NCBI GenBank assembly: GCA_002245135.1
Contig: NGBS01000307.1
Coordinates: 57,673-121,672, forward strand
Length of the DNA: 64,000 nucleotides
Source of the DNA: Proteromonas lacertae
Lineage: Eukaryota; Sar; Bigyra; Opalinata; Proteromonadidae
Reading direction: 5' to 3'
The notes under the pieces are model-generated. The model saw only the letters and a program-made list of their open reading frames with translations, was not told where the DNA came from and searched no databases. Shown here piece after piece: positions 28,101 to 42,067 of this stretch (position 1 is its first letter; the number at the start of each line of letters is the position of its first letter). The position numbers and the translations under genes were made by a program.

Positions 28101-31100
28101 AAACATTTGGAGATACATTATATGTAAGTTATAAGAAAAATGGTAATAAGAATATTATAAAGTATCATTTAATAGTTGAAGAAGTTGATGGAAAATCACA
28201 TTTTAATCATTTACTATATAATCTATCAAGAGTTGATGAGAATGAAGGAAATTATTATTCATTAGAATTTAATAATTACAAATCATTACCATTATCCATA
28301 TCAACTCCAATAGAAGAATTTTATTCAATAATGAATTTAATACCAAATTTAGCAGTAGTAAATATAACAATAACAGCAAATAAAGATGAAATATCTTACG
28401 ATATTGAATATTATACACCATTAACCGATTCTAAATTAGTATATCCAACACAGAATGAAGAAGAAGAAAAGTTAAGAGTTTTATTAGAAGAATCAAATGA
28501 TTTAGTATATGAAATACCATCAACTGGTTCTGATTCAATAGAAAAGAATGGCGAAAAAGATATAATGGTATTTGCATTACCTATTTCTACAGATGATTTT
28601 ACTATTTGTTATGAAGGAAAGTGTATTGGATTAGAAACAGATATATCAGTTGAAGAAATACAACAGATTCTATTAAAGGAATATAATTTAACTATGGCTG
28701 TTAGAATTGAGAAAGAATTAGAATCACCATATTATTATTATGTTTTATACTTTACAGATTATAGAATTCATTCATTATTTATAGTTCCATATCCAAATAA
28801 TGTATTTGTATATCGTCCAATTATATTCTCTGCTTATTCTGATGTAAGTGATATAAATGAAGGAACTTTTACATTACATTATGATGATGATTTGTACGAA
28901 TCTTCAACTTATGATTTTTCTGATATAAAAAGTGAAAATATAGAGAATGATATAAAACTCAATTTAACAATGAATAATGAAATAGAGAATTTGACATTAG
29001 ATGAAGTAAAAGTGATTGTTACATCCAAATCAATGGAATTAATTACTGACTGTGATGTAAGAGTAAATTATGATGATAGAATGAATATCTATTTAGAAAC
29101 ATCATGTGAATCATGGAATTTAGAAATAGGTACAAATCTAAATATAAATGGAAAGATATACGCTATTATAGATATTATACATCCACAAATAATAAAAATT
29201 CAATTGAAGGGAAGAAGAGAAGTAAACATGTTGAATAATAGAATACAAAATCCAGTTGAAGTTTTTCATATGCATCATTATGGAAATGATATTATGTTAT
29301 TATTTTCAATTCCAAATAATCTTCGATATGAGTTATTTACAATGGATACTGAGTTTTTACAAGCCAAACAATATTTACATACAAATTATCCAATACCACA
29401 TTCAAGCCATACATTTAGATTAAACAATTTAGATAAAAAGAAATCTTATGATATTTATATAACAGGTCAACATAAGAATGGATATTTCACACCTATATAT
29501 AAATTATCAGATGTTCATTTTATCAATACAATTTTACCACCATCATCAGTAAATGGATATATTTCAAGAGATAATGTTTATGTCAATTATGAATATCCAT
29601 TGAATTCATTTACTCATATTGATGAGTATCGTATTGAAGTTGATTATTCACCAAATTTCATTCATCCCACTGAATATCAATCAATAATATATCATCCAAT
29701 TATGGAAATAAAGACAGATATTTTACCAAACTCAAATGTTACATTTACATTGATATATAATGGATTAATAAGTGAAGAATTTGATTTGAATGATATGAAT
29801 AGTACAATTGAATTAATGAAAGGAGAAGCAGCTGAGTTACTTCATAATGTAAAGAAAGAGAATATTGATATTAATGTAGGTATAGAAGATGATTTTTATA
29901 CTGTTTTTACACTTACATTTAATGATATTTGCGATGATATATCAGAATTCCAAATACATGTAAAGAATACATTATATTATGCAGAATCAAGAATGGTACA
30001 AAGAGGAATGTGTGATACTGTCCCAACTAAATATTACACTTCAATACAAACATTAGCTATTCCAACTAAAACATCAACAATCCAATTTTCTTATTTAGGA
30101 ACACCATTAGATGTATTGAAACATATTAGTATTGAATCAATAACAAATTTCTTGATGAAAAATATACCAAAATTAGTTTCAGTAGATGTTACATATAAGA
30201 TGAAACAAAGTACTCATTATTATTATATTGAATTTGTTTCTTACATACCTGTTCCAGTATTATACACAGTGGAGTCTACTGATAGTAAAGCAAAGATATA
30301 TCCATATTCAAAACAATCAGATCTTTCTTCATTCAAAGTGCCATTGCCATTATCATCAGAAACTCAATTACTATACTATGTAAGAGTGTGTTCAGTTTAT
30401 AAAGGTGAATCTTATTGTAGTATTCCAGTAGCATTGTACAATAAAGTCAAACCAGAATTACCGCCAAGTATTTATCTAACTGTAGAAAGTGGTTCATCAG
30501 TTCAAATTCAAATGACTCCACCAATAATGAATATTGGTTATATTAATCAATATAAGATTGGATATTTTGATTCATCAAAAGAAGTAATTCCTGAAATTCA
30601 AACACTAAAGATATCTTATACAAGTAGTCTATATAATAATGGTGAAGATAAGCCAATTCAGTTGTTATCATTGTATAGTAATTCTGAATCTTATGATGAA
30701 ATTACATTTACACTAGTTTTTAAAGAATACACAACAATTCCAATTCATTTTTCTGAGAATTCAGGAAATTTAACAGTTGCAATAAGTGAAGCAATTACTG
30801 TATTACCCAATTTAGGTTCATTAAAAGTAGAATGTGTAGATTCAAATAGTGTAGAATATGTTTATTCAGTAGCTGATTCAGGAACATCTACAGATGGTGA
30901 AGAAGAAGAAGAAGAATCATTTTATTTACATATGGAATGTACAATAGCTTACCCATCATTCTTAACATATAATCCAATAGTGAATGTCATATTATCATCA
31001 ACAGAGAATAATACAAATGCAGTTTTGCATATGTTAAATGCTGGTTATAATGATGTTGTTGGCAGTATGAAGTTATGTTCAAACAAAGAATGTACAAACC

Positions 31101-34100
31101 CATTTACACCAGAAATATCTGCATCTGAATTAAAAGCCGAATTAGAAGAACTTAGTTCAATAACAAGAGTTGATGTATATAAGACATTTGTTTCTTCTGC
31201 ATTCCAATTCACTATTACATTCACTGATGATTTTCCGTCTCCAGGTTTATTGGAAATATATAAAGATGAATTCCTTGCTTCTGATTTAGATGTATCAATA
31301 GAAATATCTAGAAAATATACTCCTGTATTTAAATATCAATATGAATCATCAATTGATGATTTGATAAGAGTTAGTAACTTATTAGAAGGAACTTTATACA
31401 AATTTTATATTCAGACAATGAATCAATATGGGGATAGTATTAATTACATTTCTGATTGGATAATTCCAGCAATACCTTCACCAGTTCCAGCTGATTATTT
31501 CAACGTAGTTTCAATTGGTCCAACAACACTATTAGTATCATGGAAAGAACCATCCAGTACAGGAGGTAGACCAATAATTAAATATGTTATAAGATGGAGT
31601 AATTCATTAGATGAATTGAAAGAATCAATATCAATAGAAGAGGAATTAGATAAAAGAAAAAGAATATTACAATCAGTTAAACAGCATACAATAACTGATA
31701 TGAATAATACAGTAAATGGAATGTTTAGACACATAATAGAAACAGAGATTATAGAATCATATTATATTAGTTTAACTGCTTATAATGATATTGGTGCAAG
31801 TATTTCATTCATATCCGATTTACTAAATCCAGTAGAAGCGTCTATACCTGATCAACCATTGAATTTCAAAAGCTTCTATTAAAACTAATTACATAATTAA
31901 TTTATCATGGGATGCTCCAGATCCATATATTGATTCTAACAATTATGGTGATGGAGGAAGTGCAATAAAAGGATATGTCTTAGAGTATTCAATGTATGGA
32001 ACATTCATCAATCCAACAACAGTAAAACTTGATAGAGACTCAAGGACCTATCAAATAAAAGATGAGACAAATCCAGTAATTATTGATTATTTATATGTGA
32101 GATTATCTTGTTTCAATTCTATTGGATATTCATCCTTTGTTACACTTATAGTTAATGCTTATTATGATGTAGAATCCACAAATCCTGATCCACCAAGTGA
32201 TATAATAGTTGGTATAAATAGAAATCCAGTGGTTGTATGGAATACTCCCTATTTAGGTCCAGATTGTGTGGTATCTGAACATCATTTAGAATATTCACCA
32301 TCAGAGACATTCAAACCTGATATTTTAACAGATAGTGTTACTATTCCAGTATTGCCTTATATGAGTGCTCTTGATATGAGTCAAGATTTCACAGTTGAGA
32401 ATCACACAATATCATTTTCTGTACCTGTTCAAAATGAAATGCATGAATACAAGATTGAATTTCCAGAAGATTTTACAGGTAAAAATCCAGAATTTGATAT
32501 AAAAATAGAAGGTCCAATAATTAATCAAACAGTATTTACAATTGAATTAGGAGATAATGAAACAATGACTGAAGTAGCTATTCATGAATTTGAATTAAAT
32601 GATGAAGTAGTATATGAAGAACATGATATCTATTATGCAATGGATTATCAACCAACTATTCATGAAATATCCATAAAAGTAAACAAACCTAATGATATAT
32701 ATGTATTTGATTGTTCAAAATGTCATAGAGATATTGAAGAAGGAACAGAAGAAGCATCGACATCAACTGATATTGAAGCTGATTATATTTCAAATACTGA
32801 TGATGAATTATCAGATTTAGATACTGAAACTCCTATTTCAAAGGAATATTACATTCCATCAATCAAATTAAGAAGAAGTTCATATGAATTTGAAGTAGTT
32901 AATAAAACATATTCATTTGATGAAGCAGAAGTTGTAATTGGAAGACAAAGATTGGAGAAGTGTAGATTCATTCACAGAAAGAATAAGAGAATTGAATAAG
33001 AATGTCAACTGAAGTGAAATGTAAAGACAATAGTTGTTTCAAAATATGAATGTGAGTTTGGATCAGTTGGTCATATGCCACATATTGAAGTATTATCAGC
33101 AGATGTTGAATTAGAAATTAAAATAACACAAGAAGGTAAATATGTAAATACAACATATGAATTAAAATATGATTGTTTCGTTCCTGAAAGACAGGTTGAA
33201 TCAATTTCATTAAATGTGAATGATGATAAAGATGAAGTATTAGAAGAATTTAAAGAAAAAATGGAATTATCAACTGAGGAATTTATAGATTATACAATAA
33301 CAGGTATATCAATTGATGAAGTTAATATTACTATAACATATAATATAATTGGATTTATCAATAATTCAACAATAAAGTGTAATTCAGATTATATATGTGT
33401 AGTAAATGAAATACAAAGAGGAAAATATATTCAGGATATTAATTTAGAAATAGAATATGAGGGAGGAGATAATAGAAATCTATCATTAAAAGTAGAAGAT
33501 ATTATTAGTAATACAGACATTGATTCAGATTATATAAACGATTTATTTGATCCAGATTTTGATGAAAAAGAATATAAAATAGAAATGACATATGAGCCAT
33601 ATAAGAAGGAGAATGAATTACCAACTGGAGGAGGACATTTACATATTAAATACATAACAAGAGGAAATCCACCAGATATTGAAAATATCAGAGATGATAA
33701 TATTGATGTAATTACATTCAATAATACAATTCAAGGAAATGAAATAAGTGGAAATATTACTTGGACATTTGAAGGTAATGAATATGAATTTGAGTATAAA
33801 AGAAGGAATGAGAAAACACCAATTGATGAAGAAGACCAAAAAACATTTTTGGAAGAAATTGAAAAACAATTGGAAGAAAGGTATGGTAATGGTTCAATAG
33901 AGGTTAATTATATAGATGGTTCAATAACTGATAGTTGTGGTTTTAAATTCAATATCTCTTATGTAGGTGATAAAGTGAGTGGAAGATGTGATTTACCAAT
34001 AATAGATACAGAATCATTAAACGGAATAAAACCACAATTTAATTCAATAATTTTTCAACAAGGACAGAGTTATGAAGGATATATAGAACTTTCAACTGAA

Positions 34101-37100
34101 GAAGAAAGTATTACAATTGAGATTAATGCAACTGACTGAAGAAATAAGAAATTCATTAGCTGAATTATATCATGTAAATAATACTGATGAAGATCATATT
34201 ACATTCAGTAGAGTGTATAAAGAACCAATTAGAAGACATTACCAAACATGGACATGGGAATTTCATAATGATATTATGTATAAGAAAGAGAATGATTTAT
34301 ATCATTATAATTGGAATTCTTTATTCCCAACGGAAAGTAGAAAAACCAGTATTAACTGAAGGTCCAATTGATACATATAAGCAAGATAATAATTCAACAG
34401 AGAATATTAAATTGATATTTGATGAAGGTACTGCAGGATTGAGAGGCAGTTATCATCTGAAATTAAATACAAAGAATTGTCCAAGATGTGTAGAACAAAA
34501 GGAATATAAGGATGTAATCATACCATTTAATGCTAATGAAAGTGATATTATTAATTATATGAATATATGGAAAGACAATTATACTGTTAGTGATTATATA
34601 TTCGATAATAAAACTGGAAGTTCATCATATAGAATCACATTCAATCGATTAGGAGATATTTGTTATTTATGTGTACAAAGATACTTCATTGAGTATTGTA
34701 AATGAACTTACATCATCAGATGATGTAGATAATGCAACAATTATCCACACTAATGAAATGAGAGGTAGAAGTATTGAAGGAACAGTGAAATTTACACTTG
34801 AAGATATTGATGGTAGTAAGTGTGAATATAATTATGATACAGTGAAAAGTAATAAAACAAATATGCATGATGATTTATTAAAGCAATGTAAAATGTTAAG
34901 AGAAGTATATATTGAACATAATAATACTGATGATTATGGAAGTCCACAACAATTCCTTATCAGATTTGTTGGTAGAAAGAATGCTATACCTTATGGAAAT
35001 GGTAATTTTAGTAAAGTAGATGTTGATTATAGTAATATGAAGTATTATAATACCTCTGATTATATAAATGGTAAATTTGAAATAATTAAATCAGTAGAAG
35101 GTTTTAAGTCAATAGTGGGTGATATTCTTCATAAAAGTAAATGATTTTGATGTAGAAGAAAATACGGATGAATTAGAAATTAGTACTTTAGATCCAAGTG
35201 ACTTAGAAGATGAATTAATTCGTAGATACAATGGAACAGATTACCCATTAGCAGTTCATGTATATCCAAATGGAGATGGATGGAATAATGAAAGTGTAGT
35301 TAATGGAAATGGTGGTTATATTATAACATATGTAATAGTAAAACATAAAGATGCATTACCAACAGGTTCATGTTTAGAAATACCAAAGATTGAAGTGAAT
35401 TTAACAGGAAATTATGAATTTGAAGAGAAAGTCAATAGTCATTGTAGTATAGGTTTTTCAACATATAAACATACAGTACAAACTATATTCAATACAATTC
35501 CTCATGAAATGACATTAGATATAACCAATAGAACTGAATTATATGATATGTTTGATTATTACCCAGGTTTAACTGATTTAATAGTATCAAATCCAACTGA
35601 TAGTTATTACCATCCAGTCCCAGTTCATGCATCTTCTCAAAGAGGAAGTGATTTAATTCATGCTTATAACGGTAATATTTGTGATTATATAGTAGCTGGT
35701 GATCATATAATGATAAGTTCTCACAATATATCATCACAGAATTTAAAAGATGAGAATGCATTTGATAATGATTATTATCTTGGTAATGCAACAGTAATAT
35801 ATGATCATTGGATTAAGTTAGATAATGCTGATTTTAGGAGTGAAATAATGAATACAACTACAGTGAGAATCAATTTTGCAGAATATGTAATAGAAGATAG
35901 TCAAACTTCATTTATGAAATTTGTATTTGATGAAGAAATTCCAAGTGGAATAATATTAATATTTAATGATAAAAGAACAGGATGTATTACAACAAAAACA
36001 TCACCTTACAAAATTGAAGAAATAATGAAAGAAGCATTATTTGAGAAAGAATATAAAGTAACAGTTAGTTTTATAGAAAATGAATTATCATTTTACTTTA
36101 CAGATTCAATGTTTTATACAAATATATCAGTGAATGGTTTTAAATTATCAACTTGTTCGTTAAATAAACAACAAATGGAAGAAGTAGATGAAGAAGATAC
36201 TGTTTATGAAATACCCTACAAAGGAATATATGCTGATAAGAATTATAGTGTTGTATATAAAGAAGAATATACTGATTGTGTAAAACCAAAAGATATACAA
36301 ACACAAATGAAGAAAATGATCAAAGGAAATATCACTATTAAAAACGATGAAATGACATTTATTATAGACAATAAGAATAATTTTGATATTAATTCATTTT
36401 TATTACTTACATGTAATGATGAAACAACAGTAAATCCAATTGATTCAATGATATATCCATTAGATGAAATGAATAGTGAATCAATAACAAAAATCAATCT
36501 AAAAGACATTTGTCCACAAGATACATTAAAGACATCAGTATTCTTACCAAATGAAGTGAGAAGTTATATATTTGTAAAGTCTAATGCAACTACAAGCACA
36601 TGTATAACAAGAGATACACCAATTTATCTAGTAATTGAAACGTTTAAAACATTATTCAACCAATCTGTACACATTGAAGATAAAGAATCAATATTTACAA
36701 TCTATTTCATAGATAAAGGAGTGTTATAATATAACAGATCCATGTCATGATATAATAGTTCAGTTACAAGCATTTACTGATGAAAGATGTACAAAACAAT
36801 ACATATCGAATGATTTAATTCATTTCCCAAAAGTAGCAGGTAATCACTTAACAACAAATGTAATAAATGCAGCTAATTGCCCATTAAAAACAATAATAAC
36901 AGGTGTATATAAAGTAGGAACAGTTTATGAAGTATCTGAATTAACATCTTGTAGAGAGAATATCATTACAATCAATCCATCAATGAAACAAGAATCAAAT
37001 ATGTCAGATTTATATATAACAACAGCTAATGGAATGAGATTTTTAGTTACTTATAAAGGTGCATTAAATTCAACAAGTACTAAGATTAAATTAATTGAAG

Positions 37101-39451
37101 ACGTATCGAAATTACCAATTAACTTACTATTTACTCCTGTATATGATTCATCTCCGTATGGTATTTATTCATATGAAATAACAAATATCAAAATGGGTAT
37201 TGTTTATTATGTAAGATTATACTTCACTTATTATAATAATACAAAGGAAGAATATATGACAACTGAATATTCAGAAGCTATTAGTTTTATTTTAAGATTC
37301 CCACCAGATCCAATACCAAGATTAGATTTAATAACACCACATACACAGAATGAAGAAATTAGTATAAGAACAATGTCAGAGTATTTATATGAAGTACAAG
37401 AATTAATCATTACCTGTGCCACAATATCTGAAGTTCAAGTAATTACATTATCATCAAGAGAAGCATTGAAAAATTCTGCTATAGTTAATCTAAAATTCCC
37501 TTCAATAACTGTAGATGATAAAGAAGTGAATATTAAAACGAGTGATTCAATATATCAAATGATATTTGAAGGAAAGGATGGAAAAGAGCCAATCGGTTTT
37601 ATTGAAATACAGTTAGATGATGATAATTCAACATGTATTGATATTGAGCAACCAGATCAAATAGTAGAACTAGTTGAAAAGTATAATGGTAATGTATTTA
37701 GAGAAATATATGGTAAAACAATTGTGTATACATTAGTGTTTGAAGAAGAATTAGAGAAGTTTGATTATAGACAAACATTATTCTGTATGGGTGATTATAA
37801 AGGACCAACAGTAAGGGTATTGAATAATCATAATTTAATTCTCAATACAAGTGATATCTTAGATAATAAAGTAGATGAAAATGTATTATTACAGATGAAT
37901 AATATTATATCATTTATACCAGTTTTACACAATAATTATTCCATTAATATAATTGGTAAAATATCATCCACTTCATCATGGAAATATGAAATAATAATAG
38001 AATATGGATATAATTTAGGAAATATAAATCAATTGGAATGTATAAATGATAAAAATGATAAAATTACATGTGCAACTTCAACAATATCAAATGGTAATGG
38101 AATGAGTGGTTATATAGAATTAGAATTCAACAATAAGTTGTGTAGTTTAGATTATCCATTAAGTGCAGACTTATTCCATTTGTGTTACCCTGATATAGAA
38201 TTGGAATTGACAAATTCATCATTGACTTATTCAAGATTATTATTGTCTTTCGTAAATATTCCTGGAGATGTAGAGAATTTCAAATATATATCATATATAA
38301 AAGGATTAAATGCAACAGTAACTATAAATGAGTTAAGAAAAGGTAATGAAATGAGTGGATTATTCTCAGTTGATTTGAATGGCGAAAATAGTGGTGAATT
38401 GGAATATAATACTGAAACAATAAATTGGAAATCATATTCAAGTGAAAGTCAAAGATCTGTTTATCCAACAAATCAAGAGAATGGATATGAATGGAAAATA
38501 AAATTCAATAAACATTATGATGAATATAAATTAGTTCCAAATTCAAATTTAGAAAGTACATCAGCCACTACAACTGCAGTATTAATAAATGAAGTAAAAC
38601 AACAATTAAATGAATCAGATAATCTATTAACAGTAAGTTTCAAAGTTCCTCGTCATAATAATGGTGCTCCAATAATAAACTATAAAATTAGTTTTGATAC
38701 ATTACCAGATTATAATAGCAAACAATTTGAAACAAAGAATCTGAATAGTGAAGAGTTTTTGTATAGTACTCAATACATAGAATTGGAGAATGATGTTGAT
38801 TACTTACCTTGTGGAAATAGAAAGGAAGATGTATTCTATATTAAATATAATAATGAAATGAGTGGTGAAATAAAATTCAATGAAAAACCATTAGGCTTTA
38901 GATATATAGTTGAAGAATTTAAAGATATTGAATTAGCTGAAGTGAATAGAATAAGTACTGGTAGTATTTATGCAGGTAGAATAACTATAAGAAGAAACAG
39001 AATAGTAAAACAAGAATTAATATCATTGATCTATTTAGATGATATTAATGTATTATATATAGAGAATTATACTTATTGTTTAAAAGGCAATGAAGTAATT
39101 TTGTGTGATGAGAAAGAATCAGGTCAAATTAATATGTATGAATATGCTGAAGATAATTTAATTGATGGAACTTACTCTATTTATATTGACAAAGGATATA
39201 AATGGAAAGTAAGAATTTATAAAGCCAAAGTAATGACTTATTTTGAACCAACAATCCCAATATTTTCACAGAAAGGATGTAGTGTGATAGTTTATGGAGA
39301 AGATTGTGTAGAATGTGTTTCATTTAAAATAAAGCCAAACAGATACTATTATGTAAAGATTCAAGCTGTTAATATGGAAGGATCCAGTTCAATTAAACAT
39401 GCAGATGAATATTATTACAATACAACAAAAATTGAAACAATTAAAACTTAA
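10192..39451 (+). CDS. Giant secreted modular protein (PA14, filamin-Ig, fibronectin III)
   Basis: About 9,750 codons read in one direction with no recognisable intron. A signal peptide (MKAFISTVFILNLIFMVNA) opens the protein; no transmembrane helix or GPI signal is seen at the C-terminus, so secretion or matrix deposition is likely. Three PA14-like domains lie at about 11750-12190 (GEYYDSDDYSEG; QLQWSSG), 15060-15600 (TLYWSSNNG) and 17680-18090 (HLLWSSD). Filamin-type Ig repeats surround the first two (near 12250-12930, with DQYNNAV and DVYGNLV turns). Fibronectin III modules dominate from about 18140 onward (for example near 20735, 25430, 31480 and 31900). A recurrent beta-rich module with a helical ExLxxL patch alternates with them. 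N-glycosylation sequons are abundant. 10192-26277 is a single open frame. Later parts are open at 26477-31882, 31992-32999, 33075-34139 and onward to 36733-39451, separated by one-base frame breaks near 26260, 31868, 33000-33050, 34134, 34325, 34678, 35130 and 36722. Domain modules continue across the breaks, so it is treated as one gene. Confidence 0.82.
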
Positions 39452-39589
39452 TTATTTTAAACTATTATTAATTTTATGAATATGAGTTATTGTTTGTTCA
39501 AACACTCTAATCTCTAAAAATAAAATGTTTAAAAGAATATTTAATACTAAAACGGTTATATATTTTATAATAGCAAGCATGTTTGAAAG

Positions 39590-41509
39590 ATGTTTTGTTT
39601 GAAATCTTTCGTAAATGAAGTATTACCTTCAATATTACCATCTAATACACAAGTATATTAATTAATTCATAATGATAGATAAAGAAGATGGTTGAAAAGA
39701 GTAAATCAGAAATAAATATTGTAATTCAACAAAAATATGATATTAGGATGATTAAAATCCTAGATATAAATGGAATAAAAGAAAAGAAGATATTGAAATT
39801 CTTAGAGAATAACTCTTTTTTGATAGATTGTTGTTTTTGTTGCACATGTTCTTTAAATGTGTTTGAGTTGAATAATAAAAGTGGATATATGGTAATAAAT
39901 AGAGAATATTTTGAGAGAGATCTGGAAGAGATAACTCAAGTTAAATTCTTTTCAAATAGTGATATTTGTAGTGTAATATGTAATATATGTAACATTATAA
40001 TTGCTTTAAGTGAATATAACTTGTTGGCTGGTAATCTGAAGAGTAGCAATGTAATATATGAAGATGATGATAGTGTTAAAATATGTGATTTTTGTTTGAA
40101 TGAATTGAGAAGAGAATATGAAATGAGAATATATGATATATGCTTTAAATCTCCAGAAGAGTTGAACGGATTAGAATGTAATGAAAGAAGTGTGATTTGG
40201 TCAATTGGCTGTATATTATACGAAATGTTAAACAAGAAATTACCATTTAATGAAGATAATAATGTGAATAAAACAAGAGAGAATATACTGAGATGTAAGT
40301 ACAATTTACATATAAAATGTGATAGTATGATGAAAGAATTGATAGATAAGGTCTTAAAAGTGAAGAGTGAAGATAGATTGAATTTAAAAGAGTTGAAAAA
40401 AGAAATGAAAAAGATGAATGAAATACAAAAGGATAATGATGATTATCTATTGATATGTAAAGAAAGAAAAGTTGTATTATTCACTAATGATTACACTACT
40501 TCTATTAAACTACCAGTAATATATCCACAAGAATATTATCTTCAGACTAACAAATGGAAGAGTATGTATATAATTCATAATGAAAATTAATGTTGTTTGA
40601 ATAGATATTCGAGATAGTTTGATAAGATTCTACAATTACAGACACAATGAAAGAATGTTATATATATTATTGATTATGAAATTATACAAAGAAAAAAGAA
40701 ATGACTCAGAAATGCTTAATAATCATTTTAGGAATTATAAGTTTATTCACAATAAAAACATCAAAGATGTACTTAAATTTCAAGTATCCCATAAATGTGA
40801 AGGAAATAGAGAATGCTATTTAGATGAGCTAATATTTAGTATTGATACTGATGATGATGATAGAGAATTAATCAAAGTGTATTCAAGATGTATTTGTTTA
40901 TGTGAGGAAGGTATGAAGTATTTCTTTAAAATATTAAAATTAATAAATCCAGCTAAGATTTCATTCCGTATGGTTTTCATATAGTTATTAATTAGGGATA
41001 TAACTATATTCCGGTTGATAATCAGTTGCTATTTGGATCATATTTATATCAATTATCAAGTCTACAGGAATTAGATATATCAGAGTGTGATTTATATAGG
41101 GATTTTGTTGAATTGTTTATCGAAGTTATACCATACATGAAATTGAAATATGCTAATCTTTCTTGTATAATATTATTCTTTTTTATACCATTTTTATATT
41201 AATGTAGGTAATCCAATTGGTCCAAAAGGTTTCAAATTATTAATTCCATATTTGCATTTACTAATAAACAAAGATAGCGAGATGAATCTTGAGAGAATGT
41301 ATTTAAATGATGAATCAATGATATTATTATCACAGGAATTATATAAATATCCAAATGTAAAGAAAATAATTATAAGAAAGAATGAATCTATTAAAAATAA
41401 AGGTTTAGAAGCTTTATATTCCATATTCCCATCTACAAGTGTAGTTAATAAATATGAATATAAACAGTATAAGTATAAAAAACCTCTTAAGTCAGATTAC
41501 TGGGATTAA
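39590..41509 (+). CDS. Pseudokinase with C-terminal leucine-rich repeats
   Basis: Starts at the ATG at 39590 (MFCLKSFVNEVLPS). A 26-nt intron (39653-39678) joins it to the main exon. A protein-kinase fold is visible in GNLKSSNVIY (catalytic loop), VKICDFC (DFG position) and WSIGCILYEMLNKKLPF (helix F). The HRD motif has become A-G-N, losing the catalytic Asp, and DFG has become DFC. No clear ATP-binding Lys or Gly loop is seen, so this should be a pseudokinase. Introns at 40562-40604, 40978-40995 (only 18 nt, poor phase) and 41165-41207 lead into leucine-rich repeats (LQELDISECDL; NPIGPKGFKLL; LERMYLND). The third junction is one base out of phase, from a sequence error or an unrecognised splice site. 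The gene lies 138 bp after the giant gene on the same strand. Role unknown; scaffold or signalling is inferred. Confidence 0.75.
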
Positions 41510-42067
41510 ATTAATATTTTCATTAGGTTATTAATTTGTGTAGAAAATATTTTAAACAAATAGAATGCTTAATTATATTGTAGTGTAAATGATGTTAGCT
41601 TTTCTTTTTTCTTTTCTAAATCTGTTTAATTTGTTTATTTTGTTTTATTGTTTATCGTTATATATATAACAGAGTTTATACACTTATAATTTACATTAAA
41701 GATTACTTAAGTTTGTAAATGGAGATGAATATGGAGATAGAGAAATAGGAAGTATTTAAAATTAAGGTATGTCAATGGGTAGGATTGTTGCTTTTTTATG
41801 GTTGTTATATAAACAACAATTAAATACATCATAATATTATAAACATCAATTAACATAACTCTCATATCTTTACGAAAATGCTATCATATTTAATAGTACA
41901 TATAATGAATGAACTGTTCAATCGCATATTGTACGTTTGTATATCCCTTTATTGTTAGAAAAAGTTCACATTCTTATATCAATTAAGTGGACAAATCTAA
42001 GTTGAAATATATTTATTGTTTATAATATTGTTGTGTTATATAATACATCCCCATATATCAACAAACA
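41510..42067. other. Intergenic, no recognisable feature
   Basis: About 560 bp of AT-rich sequence with no convincing ORF, RNA gene or repeat. An imperfect palindrome (TTGTT...AACAA) near 41800 is noted but is unremarkable at this base composition. Confidence 0.5.

Noticed and set aside
26240-36740. Programmed +1 frameshifting at stop codons
   Set aside because: In SF3B1 the conserved IIPLMD lies in the new frame upstream of the stop, so the shift is not at the stop codon. SCYL2 breaks go the other way, and no common slippery motif is seen. Sequence errors explain it better.
10192-39451. Alternative genetic code (reassigned stop codons)
   Set aside because: All three stops end genes at expected conserved C-termini, and 16 kb of the giant gene is open under the standard code.
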